DNA from: Harmothoe impar
Taxonomy: Eukaryota; Annelida; Polychaeta; Phyllodocida; Polynoidae
DNA: 64,000 bases
NCBI GenBank assembly: GCA_947462335.1
Contig: OX381717.1
Span: 15,305,166-15,369,165 of the forward strand
Reading direction: 5' to 3'
Shown: piece after piece, positions 36,565 through 46,620 of the stretch
How the letters are laid out: the number at the start of each line of letters is the position of its first letter
Numbering within the stretch: position 1 is the first letter of the stretch
Program-made: the position numbers and the translations under genes
Notes under the pieces: generated by a model
What the model saw: only the letters and a program-made list of their open reading frames with translations
The model's database searches: none
What the model was told of the DNA's origin: nothing

Positions 36565-37100
36565 AAATACACTGTAAACACTGTTCCAGTAGATTTTGCT
36601 GTAGGTGCACAGCAACTGACTGAAATTTACGGTTGCGCTATGATTCTAACACGTGCATGGTAAACATCATTCTGTCATGAGATCCGAGGTGGTGACGGTG
36701 ATGGGAATTGTCTCTGTTTGTGTTCTACTTGAACTCCCAAAGCATAGTGCTAGATAGTTTTATTGTTTATTTGACAAATTGGGGGCAATGCCCCTGAACC
36801 CCGTAAATTTTGTTTCTTATATCCGCCTATGTTTACCTCTGAACAAATCTGAGACTATACTTTTGTACATCTATCTCTGCATCCGATTGGTCCTCCGAAA
36901 ACCGCGCAGTGGTTAGGATTCTACCGTTATGAAATTTACAGCAACTTCTACTGTAAATTTACAGCCATGTCTACTGTACACCTACAGCAAAGGTTGCTGG
37001 CAACTTTTGTTCCAGTAGATTTTGCTGTACAGGTACAGTGACTGGGTGCTATAAAGTTACAGCAACTTCTACTGTAGGTAAACAGCAGTTTCATATTATT
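36565..37100. repeat. CTGTAAATTTACAG-type repeat block
   Basis: Repeated words such as CTACTGTAAATTTACAGC, TTCCAGTAGATTTTGCTGTA and CTACAGCAA in both orientations. A further set lies at 37590-37745, and the family also occurs at 21680-21935. It is probably a decayed palindromic transposon cluster. Confidence 0.55.
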
Positions 37101-37589
37101 GTTATACAGTCAACTCCCTCTTAACGGCCACCCCTCCAGTGCAGCCAATCCCTCTAATACAGACACTTTTCAAAGCCTCAAAGTTGACTGTAATCAATTT
37201 ACATCAAATAATATGCATGCATGGAGAGTACCTTTCCTGCATTAGTCCAATTTTAGCCAGGATAATGCACATTAGACAATGTAATGGTTTAATCCTGCTT
37301 TTATACAGCTGAACTGTTTGTGATACCAGTGTTTTCCTCAGTCCAGGCACTTAAGGATCTAACTTTCTCCACCAATGTGGTGTCTAGTATATAGTTTTGC
37401 TGGTTTTTGTATTATTCAACACAATTATGGAAACATCAATGCACTTTATGATAACTGCCTTGAGTCTCTCTCATCCATTCTTATTCTACAATGCCTCGAG
37501 AGTTTGTGAGACTTTATAATTTGACTCGGGAAAGAGTTAGGTGGAATAATTACTACTAAAATGGTATACTGCTGCCACCTAGCAGCAGA
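37101..37589. other. Host sequence upstream of the GST gene
   Basis: No gene or clear repeat is seen. Confidence 0.4.
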
Positions 37590-37770
37590 AATTGACACTA
37601 GAATGTATTGTAAATGTACAGCAACATTGCAGTAGACCCAATTTATAGTACAAAATGTTGTAATTAACAGCAAATAGTGCTGTAATACCAACTACAGCAA
37701 AAAGTGCTGTAAATGTACAGCACATTGTGCTGTTTAAATACAGTAACAGAGAGAGAGAGAGAGAGAGATG
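37590..37770. repeat. CTGTAAATxTACAG words and a (GA)n tract
   Basis: Repeats of AAATGTACAGCA and GTGCTGTAAA, followed by GAGAGAGAGAGAGAGAGA at ~37747-37768, about 150 bp before the GST start codon. Confidence 0.6.
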
Positions 37771-37923
37771 CATGCATGCATTTTCTCTATATATCAATCT
37801 ATAAGTTGGGATTCCCCCCACCCCCGTGATCTGTGATGTTACACTACAAGGTGCCGTACACGTCAGAATCTAAACTCCTTTTTACCATTTACACATCTAG
37901 GTAGCGTCTCGGTAGCATCCAAC

Positions 37924-40798
37924 ATGGCCGCCCCAGTGAAGCTATATGCACACTGGATCAGTCCGCCCACCCTGGCCGTAGCCATGGTGTGTGAGGCAGC
38001 CAATATACCTGTTACATACCACAAGGTTGGTTTGTTTTTCACTCATTTAACTTTTATTCAAATATTTATCTTGTTCATGTTGTCTTTATTTTAAATTTAC
38101 ATCATCCTGATATATACATCTCTTTCTAGTATCCAATATGTGTTACCAAACTCAAATCAATATGATTGAAAAGCTACATCTACCACAAATTGTAGTTTTT
38201 GTGATTTGGCAAGTAACTAAGTAAGTAATAATAATTCAAACCTATCAATCCTGTCATAGGTGGACCTTGCCAAGAAGGAACAACATTCTGAGGCCTTCCA
38301 TAAGGTGAGCTTACAAGGTGAACTTTTTTTACTTTTTTTTCAGTAACTCTTGCTTGCTTATTTGACGCTGCCATAGAGTACCAATAGCTTAGTCCGCCCC
38401 TCCTTGAGCATTCCTTTGTCATCCTGGGTTTGCACATAGGAATTATAGTTCATGCTAAACTTTCACCCCCAACTCCCATTTGGCTTATAGGTTTTAACAG
38501 ATAGAAATGTAGTAAAAACCAATTTCAAACAGACATACATTTGGCTTGTAACCGAGGTAGACTTATAGCTGAGGTTTTTCGGTAAATGCTCTGTAAAGAT
38601 GTCCTTTGCCTACTTATAGATGACCTTGATATCTCATTGACCTTCAGATAAACCCTGACCATTGTCTGCCTACCATTGATGACAACGGCTTCATTCTGTG
38701 GGAGAGGTAGGTAAACAATCTCAAAGGGTGTTCAAGAGTAAATAAGCATTATTTTAAGAGTTTCATGCAATATATGTGTGTTGTGAAAATGCAAGTCATT
38801 TCTAGTTTAATGCATTTCCATGAATTATAAGCTTTAATTTGATACAAAACATGCCCATGTTTGTTCATAATTTGTCAAAATCCTAATGAAAGATGTAAAA
38901 AAAACTAAAACATGTGTAGTGATGAAAAAAAAAGGTTATTCATTGGAGTTGCCTTATGACTCAGTTCCCACATAGTTCACCATATCAACACTAGAAGGCT
39001 GTAGTTCCAACCATTCTGAGTCTGAGGTCAATGGAGGAATCCTTCTCTGTAGAGATGAAACTTGTAGCCGAGGTGTTAATCCAATCTATTGATTCTAAGA
39101 TATAAACAATAGATGGATAATGGCCGCCAGTCTGATCTAGTCAGGACCAAACATATGCTGGAGAGTGACGCCGGGGCTTGGTTGACACTCTCCCAGCAGA
39201 GGCATGCGACGTCCCGAGCTTACCTCTGCCAATTTTCACAAGGTTTTCTCGGTACGTTGCCATGGCAACGTAGTACGTATGTGTAGCGCTCTGACGCTAA
39301 AAATGGTGGAATCTGGGCAGAGGCTAGCTCGGGTTGGCCGTTGCACTTCTCTGCTGGGAGAGTGGGTTGGTGGACTGAGGCATGTAGAGGCTACTCTTCA
39401 CAGATTGGTCTTATGATGAATTTTAGACTACGAAGAAATGATTATCCAAGTTTTCTCAATCTTTTGAGAGAGAAAAAAACCCAGAATATCAGTTAACTAA
39501 AACATCATCGATTTTCTAATGTTGGATCATCCTCCCCCCCCTCCCACTTCCATTAAGATATCCAAGTTTCCCATATATATTTAAGTAAAATGCCTAAAGT
39601 CTGACTTTCTTTTCTCTCTTCATTTTGACTCTATGCTTTGACAATTTCTAAATGTGTCTGTTATACAGAAAAATTGAAATTTACTGTGACTAATATATGA
39701 CCCGTTGCTGCAGCCGTGCGGTGGCGCGTTACCTTGTGTCTAAGTATGCGCCCCACATAATACTTTAAATACTAAATTAGCAATTTTCAGACCCTTATGA
39801 GGCTTATAGGGTTGGTCAAAGCTAGGGGTGTGGCTAATATATGAGGTACAGTAAAGTCCCGCGTATAAGCCGTGCTTGTATGCGAGTCTGACTCAGCTTT
39901 TTTTTATAACAAACATGCCTATATGGGTGCGGCTTATACGAGAGTTTACATAAGTATACTACAGTACCAAATTTACAATAACAAGTCTTATAAAATAAGT
40001 TAGTGCATTGCACAAACAGAAAGGTAGGGTAAAGAAAAGTATTTACAAAGACATAGTAAAGTATTAATGAGCTCTTTGTTGGGTTACAAGCAACTGAACT
40101 ACCATTGTTTTATCACACCAGACGGATTACTACCACACCTAATTCACACCTACAGTGAGGTGTGGGATGACTGGGGACCTTTTACTGAATGTTCTCCCAC
40201 CTCCAAGGTGTGGCACAGCATTCCCAAACAACATTGAAAAATGTATCTAGTGTTATATATGTAGAATAGCTAGGAATTTTTAAACTGCCCAATGTAAGTA
40301 GGGAGCAATATCGGAATTGCCCTGCGCAGTTCCGGAATTGGACCTGGGCAATTCCAGAATTGGGCTGGTTCTTATTCTGCGCCTGATATATATATATGAC
40401 AATGCCCTTGTTGTTTCCCCCAGCCGTGCGGTGGCGCGTTACCTGGTGTCTCAGTACGCGCCCCACAGCCCCCTGTACCCACGTGACCTGCAGCACCGTG
40501 CCCACGTGGACCGTATGCTGGACCTGGACCTGTCCCTCGTACAGAGAACCGTCTTCCAGTTTGTGGTCAGCCATTTTGTACTTATCTTTATTTTACCCAT
40601 ACCACATGAATGTGAGGTACTTTTTGTTTGCTTTGGACCAATGCAAATTAAAAATCTTTATATAATGATATATCTATGTATATAAACATATATATATATG
40701 AAAATATATATAAAGGAAAGGCGGTGTATTTGAAATTGAGCGTAAATGTGAGTTGTTGATGTAGGGGCATGCCTAGGAAGGGGGCCCTATGCAGGCCT

Positions 40799-40841
<43 letters not shown>

Positions 40842-41293
40842 ACGCGCAATATCGGAATTTGCGCAATATCGGAACTCCTACATGAACATAAAATATATTA
40901 TAAAATATATCAGTATACCCATCAAACAGAAAGGTAGGGCAAGAAATGTATTTGCAAGGAGGTTATTTTGTATCATTTCAAGCCCAGGCAGCCAAAGGCC
41001 CAATGTTTTATCACAGCAGATGCATTTCTGCCACACCTTATTCACAGCTACATACAGGTGTGACATGCATGTGGGTTCTCCCTGACTGTTTTCACACCTC
41101 CAAGATGCAGTACAGTATCCTCAAACATAGCTGAAATATATATTTATATTCTATATCTGTAGCTACAATAAAAACAGAGAGGAGTTCTGATACTGTGCAA
41201 TCTAACTATGGTGCAATTCCGGAATTGCCCTGCGCAGTTCCGGAATTGTACAGGGGCAATTCCGGAATTGGGCTGGTTCCTATTCTGCGCCTG

Positions 41294-41345
<52 letters not shown>

Positions 41346-44252
41346 AAAAAGGCAGTGTATTATACAGTGACATTCATGCAGACTTTATGTCCATGGAAAC
41401 CAGAAAAATGGGGTGTTTTTTTATAACAAATTGGACATATTTGATACTGATATTCATGTTAAGCCTGCTAGCATGGCTTATGCAGAAATGAACAACCTAC
41501 ACATCTATATATCTGGTTATCTTTTAATTCATCAAAGGGATGTACTTTCCAAAATAATCATGATCTTGTTCATCCTTTCCTCCAGCTACCCCAGCTGCTG
41601 GAAGGTAAAACAGTAGCACCAACTGACATGGAGGCACTGCTCCAGCGTCTGAACGACACCATCTTTAACCACCAGAAGTTTGCCGCTGGTGACGTCATGA
41701 CGCTCCCTGACATCTTCATGATGACGGCACTCATCTTCAATGACGTTGTGGGCTACAGGATCCAACCCGCGGTATACCCTAACGTTATAGAGTGGATGAA
41801 GAGAATGAAGGTGGGTGTGATAGATGGTTTACTATAAACTTCAATTTCTTTCCCAAATCTTAGGAATTCAGAATTTTAGCATTCATAAGTTAACAATGTA
41901 TTTTTGTGTAACTAAGGGAGTGGTCATTTTTAAACAATGGGGGGGGGGGGGGGGACAAGTTCGACTCTTTGACAGGGGAACCAAAAACATTTGGACCCCA
42001 TGAGCAGGGTGTCAACCTGATTTTGCCTCAGAAAAATAGGAATATAGGAGTTTTGAAATCGGAAAAATAGGAACAATCGGCACAATATAGGGGGGAAAAT
42101 AGGAGTTATTACGGGAGAAAATTAGGTCTAACATATACAGATATAAGGGGGGAAAATCTGAGCCCAGGGGTTTTGTCCCCCGAACACCGCAAGCAAAGTA
42201 TAGTGGTCCGAGTAGGGGGGTTGGGGCATTCCCCCTCAAGAAAATTTGGAAAGTGTAGATTTGAAATTGTGCGTTCTGGTGCATTTTGGCACAAAAATAT
42301 ATCAAAGCTCAACTCTACATTAGTCTTTATGATTGGGGCTGGATCTAAGTTTTTTTTTGGAGAGGTTCTGGGAAAATTTGAAATTCTAGACTTGAAATAG
42401 TGCATCCTGGTTTATTTTGGCCAAAAACATATTACAGCTCATACCTGTATTATCTAGCATCTACGATTAGGGTTGGAACTTTTTTTGCTAGGAAGGTTTT
42501 TCAGAACGTTAAAAAATCGAGATTAAAACAGTGCATTTTGGCCGAAAATGTATCAAAGCTCAGATCTGTATTATCCAGACTTAATGATTTGGGATGAAAT
42601 CTTTTTGGAAGGAAAGGTTTTGAGAAATTTTTGAAATTCCAGACTTGAACTGGTGTAATCTGCTGGATCATTGGCAAAAAATATATCAAAGCTCTGATCT
42701 GTTAATTTTCATTGATTGGGGCTGAAAATTTATTTTTGGAGACACAGGCTTTGGGAAAAATTTGAAATTTTAGACATGGTCATTGCAATCTGCAGGATTG
42801 GGGCTGAAAATTTATTTTTGGAGACACAGGCTTTGGGAAGAATTTGAAATTTTAGACATGGTCATTGCCATCTGCAGGTCTATTTTCTAGGATTGGGGCA
42901 GGAACCTTGTATTTGGAAGAAAAATTTTAGAAAATTTTGAAATTCTAGACGTAAGTGGTGCATTCTGGTGTATTTTGGCCAAACATGTATCAAATCTCAG
43001 GTTTATTATTATCCAGCCTCTATGATAGGGGATGGAACAGCGTTTTTGGAGGGAAAGGTTTCCAGACAATTTTGACATTCTAGCCTTGAAATGGTGCAAT
43101 TTTGGCACAAGACATATTAACGATTAGGTCTGCATCAGTTTTTTATTATTGGAGCTGGAATCCAATTTTTTAAACGGAAAGTATTTGGAATGTCTAAAAA
43201 TCTTAAATGGTGCATCTAGTACATTTTGGCACAAATATATTCAGATCTGTAATTTTGTACATTTGGGGCTGGGACAATCTGCTTTTCTGATGCTTTACTT
43301 ATGCACTTCCCCCTCATCCCCTATTATAAATATTTAAGGCATGCCTGTCCCCACACCTTAATGGTGCAAATCTTGCTACCCCTCCAGCGAAAGTCAGAGT
43401 GGAGTCGGGACAGGTACTCATCAGTGGTGGATTAATCCACCACTGAAAGAGTTTAGTTTGGAGGCATGCTCCCACCCCCCCCCCCCCCCAAGACAATTTT
43501 GAAAATCAAGAAGGCAAATTCTGCAATTTGGTGCGATTTCCTGGTCTGAGGGAATTGCTAAGCCCCTCCTACATAAAGGTGAACAAATTCCTCACTGGAT
43601 CTAAGCAAATCTCATGAAGTGCCAAAAAAATCACCATTTTCAGTTTTTAAATTATTTTTTTTTACAAATCTTCAGAAAATAGGAGAAAATATGAGTTTTT
43701 TGTCCAAATATAGGAGAAAATAGGAGATATAGGAGTTTTTGCCCAAATATAGGAGAATATAGGAGAAACTGTTGACAGCCTGCATGAGGGCAGAACAAAT
43801 GTCATCCTTTTTTCGGCGAAAAGGCCAGCACGTTACTATGGCTCAAAAGGTTGGCCAAGCTCGATTTTGACAACCCTTAGGGGGCCGAAATATTGTGACC
43901 CCTCTTGCAGGGGGGATTAAAATAATCCCTAATCATGCTCATTATTATCATCATACCCCTCCTCCTCTTTCTATCTTAATCATTAAAGAAGTATTAAATT
44001 TGTTGTTTAAAAAAGCAAAAATATAATATTTGTATGTGCACACGTACCATTTCATTATAAATGTAACAAGCATATTATTGATAACTGCACTCATCTACGT
44101 TGTTCTATATAATAAACAATTGAATTGTTGAATTAAGATTGAATTGTATTTGGTTGAAATTGCAGGCGGCGCCATTCTACAAGCCGATATATGCACTGTA
44201 CCAACAAGCCAAGGAGGAGCGGAGACAGGCTGGGGCACAGAACATCATATAA
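37924..44252 (+). CDS. Glutathione S-transferase, delta/theta-like, six exons
   Basis: Exons: 37924-38025, 38260-38304, 38648-38706, 40424-40565 (3' edge uncertain by 3 nt), 41586-41810 and 44166-44252, joining in frame to ~219 residues. All acceptors are AG, and donors are GT. The N-terminal thioredoxin-fold domain (~1-80) starts VKLYAHWISPP, where Ser13 is the likely catalytic residue. HCLPTIDD carries the cis-Pro, and ESRAVARYL matches the glutathione-binding Glu-Ser. The C-terminal helical domain (~90-219) has the LTLPDIFMMTAL-like N-capping region and YPNVIEWMKRMK. It conjugates glutathione to electrophiles in the cytosol. The C-terminal exon has expanded into a minisatellite downstream. 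Confidence 0.88.
38310..38640. other. GST intron 2 with a dispersed TTATAGCCGAGGT-type repeat
   Basis: GGCTTATAGGTTTTAACAG...TTGGCTTGTAACCGAGGTAG resembles the repeat words at ~58700-58860 and ~60080-60140. Confidence 0.35.
39130..39420. repeat. Inverted-repeat segment with a 20-bp X-box palindrome
   Basis: ACACTCTCCCAGCAGAGG (~39185) faces CTCTGCTGGGAGAGTG (~39348). Between them, TACGTTGCCATGGCAACGTA (39253-39272) is a perfect palindrome containing the full RFX X-box consensus. It lies in GST intron 3 and is probably a small foldback element. Confidence 0.6.
39714..39757 (+). pseudogene. Truncated duplicate of GST exon 4
   Basis: After a GCTGCAG acceptor, the sequence CCGTGCGGTGGCGCGTTACC and the next ~24 bp match the start of exon 4 (40424 on) with about four changes, still in frame. 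It then diverges into AT-rich sequence. It lacks a donor, so it cannot act as an exon. Confidence 0.85.
40005..40400. repeat. Duplicated intronic segment, copy A
   Basis: It runs from ACAAACAGAAAGGTAGGG through TTTTATCACACCAGA, CACCTCCAAGG and GCCCTGCGCAGTTCCGGAATTG to TTCTGCGCCTG followed by (TA)n. It is matched in the same order by 40920-41300. Confidence 0.75.
40800..40838. repeat. (TA)n microsatellite
   Basis: Uninterrupted alternating TA of ~38 bp in GST intron 4. A similar array lies at 41296-41342. Confidence 0.9.
40920..41300. repeat. Duplicated intronic segment, copy B
   Basis: Same ordered words as copy A, ~85% alike by eye, again ending GGGCTGGTTCxTATTCTGCGCCTG before (TA)n. Copy A follows the exon 4 remnant and copy B follows exon 4 itself, so a tandem duplication of exon plus intron is likely. 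Confidence 0.75.
41917..43935. mobile_element. GGGAGTGGTCATTTTT-type MITE split by another element
   Basis: The left end AGGGAGTGGTCATTTTTAAACAA and inner words (GCCAGCACGTTACTATGGCTCAAA; GACCCCTCTTGCAGG) match the intact 288-bp element at 45021-45308. The copy is interrupted at ATGA by 42004-43783. Its right terminus is decayed. Confidence 0.6.
42004..43783. mobile_element. Nested 1.8-kb non-autonomous element with internal satellite
   Basis: The termini GCAGGGTGTCAAC and GTTGACAGCCTGC are inverted and flanked by ATGA on both sides (42000-42003, 43784-43787). The sub-terminal parts are full of AAATAGGAGTTTT words in opposite orientations. The centre (42230-43300) is about ten diverged ~100-115-bp units with GTGCATTCTGGTxxATTTTGGC, ACATATCAAAGCTCA and GATTGGGGCTGGAA. 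No coding frame. Confidence 0.75.
43936..44165. other. GST intron 5, 3' part
   Basis: AT-rich, ending in the TTGCAG acceptor of the last exon. Nothing else seen. Confidence 0.5.
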
Positions 44253-44944
44253 TACCACCAAGGGGGAGCGGAGACAGGCTGGGGCTCAGAACATCATATA
44301 AACCACCAAGGGGGAGCGGAGACAGGCTGGGGCACAGAACATCATATAAAACCACCAAGGAGGAGCCGAGACAGGCTGGGGCACAGAACATCATATAATA
44401 CCACCAAGGGGGAGCGAAGACAGGCAGGGGCACAGAACATCATATAAAACCACCAAGGAGGAGCGAAGACAGGCCGGGGCACAGAACATCATATAAAACC
44501 ACCAAGGGGGAGCGGAGACAGGCTGGGGCACAGAACATCATATAATACCACCAAGGGGGAGCCGAGACAGGCTGGGGCACAGAACATCATATAATACCAC
44601 CAAGGGGGAGCGGAGACAGGCTGGGGCACAGAACATCATATAATACCACCAAGGGGGAGCGGAGACAGGCTGGGGCACAGAACATCATATAATACCACCA
44701 AGGGAGAGCGGAGACAGGCTGGGGCACAGAACATCATATAATACCACCAAGGAGGAGCGAAGACAGGCCGGGGCACAGAACATCATATAAAACCACCAAG
44801 GGGGAGCGGAGACAGGCTGGGGCACAGAACATCATATAATACCACCAAGGGGGAGCGGAGACAGGCTGGGGCACAGAACATCATATAATACCACCAAGGG
44901 GGAGCGGAGACAGGCTGTGGCTCAGAACATCATATAAAACCACT
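44204..44944. repeat. 49-bp minisatellite grown from the GST stop codon region
   Basis: Fifteen copies of a 49-bp unit of the form CCACCAAGGGGGAGCGGAGA-CAGGCTGGGGCACAGAACAT-CATATAAT. The first copy is the end of GST exon 6 itself, including the stop. Copies differ at a few positions (GGGGGAGC/GGAGGAGC; TAATACC/TAAAACC). Confidence 0.95.
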
Positions 44945-45020
44945 TTAAAAAGATGGTTTCCTATCATGAAGCCTATCTGGTGTTAGAAGGAATGTATAAT
45001 GTTGGGAGCAAATACCTTTA

Positions 45021-45308
45021 GGGAGTGGTCATTTTTTAACAACAGGGGGGGTCGGTGGATTTTTGCGCAAGGGGTTCGAAAAATTTTTGGTCCCCCCCTC
45101 AGGCAAGTTGAAATTGAGCGCGGCCGACCCCTTTGAGCTATAGTAACGCGCTGGCTTTTTCGCTTAAAAAGGGTGCAATTTTTTTTGGTCCTCCCCTCAA
45201 GAGGGGTGCAAATTTTTTTGGTCCCCCCCCTTTAAGGGGTCCAATTTTTTTTGGTCCCCCCCCCAAATCCACCAACCCCCCCCATGTTGTTATAAAATGA
45301 CCACTCCC
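45021..45308. mobile_element. MITE with TTA target duplication
   Basis: The ends GGGAGTGGTCATTTTTTAAC and TTATAAAATGACCACTCCC are inverted. The flanks are TTA on both sides (45018-45020, 45309-45311). The interior has C- and G-runs with AATTTTTTTGGTCC words. This is the intact form of the split element at 41917. Confidence 0.8.
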
Positions 45309-45311
45309 TTA

Positions 45312-46275
45312 AGGGGGTTATTGTCATATCGAACCATATTGCTCCCTACAACATGAATAAAGAGACTTACCACACATGGGATTAGTAGTTATTACTAATT
45401 AAGCTTGTTATCATAGTTTGGGATGATGGAAATGGATTCTCCTTTATTGAGTTTGTTACAAAGACTCGTGGAAGTATGAGAGTTCGCTGACGGGAAATGG
45501 TCGGAATCCCATTCTGGAGTCCAGCATTGTCTGACTGCCTTTCAAAGAAAGTCAGACACTGCTTGACAAGGTTCAGAAAAGAGAAATGTAATAGGTTCTG
45601 AAGGGACTATAGATTGATCGATTGATTTGTTTAACATCCAGACGTACATCAAGTACCTCACGGGAGATATCTCAAGTTGGCAAGGAGTCAGTGGTTACTA
45701 CTGTGAAACAGACGACCACTATTTATATGCTGCTTGCCCAAGACAGCAGTGACCGCATCTATGAATGATCGAATCTATGAAATGAATAACCGCATCTATG
45801 AGGTGAGGGAGAAAACCGCTACCGGGGCACGTCGCCTACTCTGTTCAAAGGATAACACGTGTTCTTTTATTTGCCTGGTCCTACATACCTGGGTTAGTAC
45901 ATATTATAGTGGGCAGGGCCAGACAAGCCACGGCCTTTGGTATCTCAGATGTGGTTCACTGAGGAGAGATCACATGGAAGACCACCATCAAGAAGGCCTG
46001 GGCCCACACATATGGGCAGCGGCTGCCAAGACAGCTTGGTTAGTGACTATCACAGTAGTCCACCAAGTGACCCCTCAAGATTTGTCGCCTTTTACGAATC
46101 TGGTATACGGGTATTATGGGAGACTCCTGTTGAAGTTATTCTACTCCTTCATGCCCCCATCCTGAAGGTCCCCACTAACACAGGGGGAGTGAAGGGACTT
46201 TCAGACACTCACTTAAAATCTGAAATCAGACAAAACTCTGAAAACTTACATCACTATTTCTAACGAATTGACTAA
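45312..46275. other. Host intergenic sequence
   Basis: An open frame of 143 codons (45734-46165, +) has no motif and low-quality composition, so I do not call it a gene. Nothing else is seen. Confidence 0.4.
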
Positions 46276-46620
46276 GCAGGGATGTGATTTGAAAATTGTA
46301 AAACTGTAGGAAAATTTTTCGGTCTCAATATAAGGTATCTAAAAACACTAAATGCTGCCCTCAAGTGAAATGTTGCTTTCCAATCGTCACAAGCGGGGGA
46401 GGTTCTGGGGCATGGCCTCAAGAAAATTTTAAAAATCTAAAAGCCAAATGTTGCATTGTCCCATATACTGCTCACCCTGTGACAATTTGAGTAACAGACC
46501 CCCCCCCCCCCCGCACCCCCTGAAAAAATATCTCAGTGGATCTGGACAAACCACAAGGGTGGACTTTTTTGCTCAAAAGTGTAGGAAATCCTACAACTGT
46601 AGGAGGAATCACATCCCTGC
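46276..46620. mobile_element. MITE with TAA target duplication
   Basis: The ends GCAGGGATGTGATT and AATCACATCCCTGC are perfect inverses, flanked by TAA (46273-46275, 46621-46623). Inner CTGTAGGAAAATTTTT and AAATCCTACAACTGTAGG words also pair partly. PIF/Harbinger-like by duplication type. Confidence 0.82.

Noticed and set aside
45734..46165. 143-codon plus-strand frame after the GST gene
   Set aside because: No motif, no promoter, unbiased composition and unrelated to neighbours. It is probably chance.
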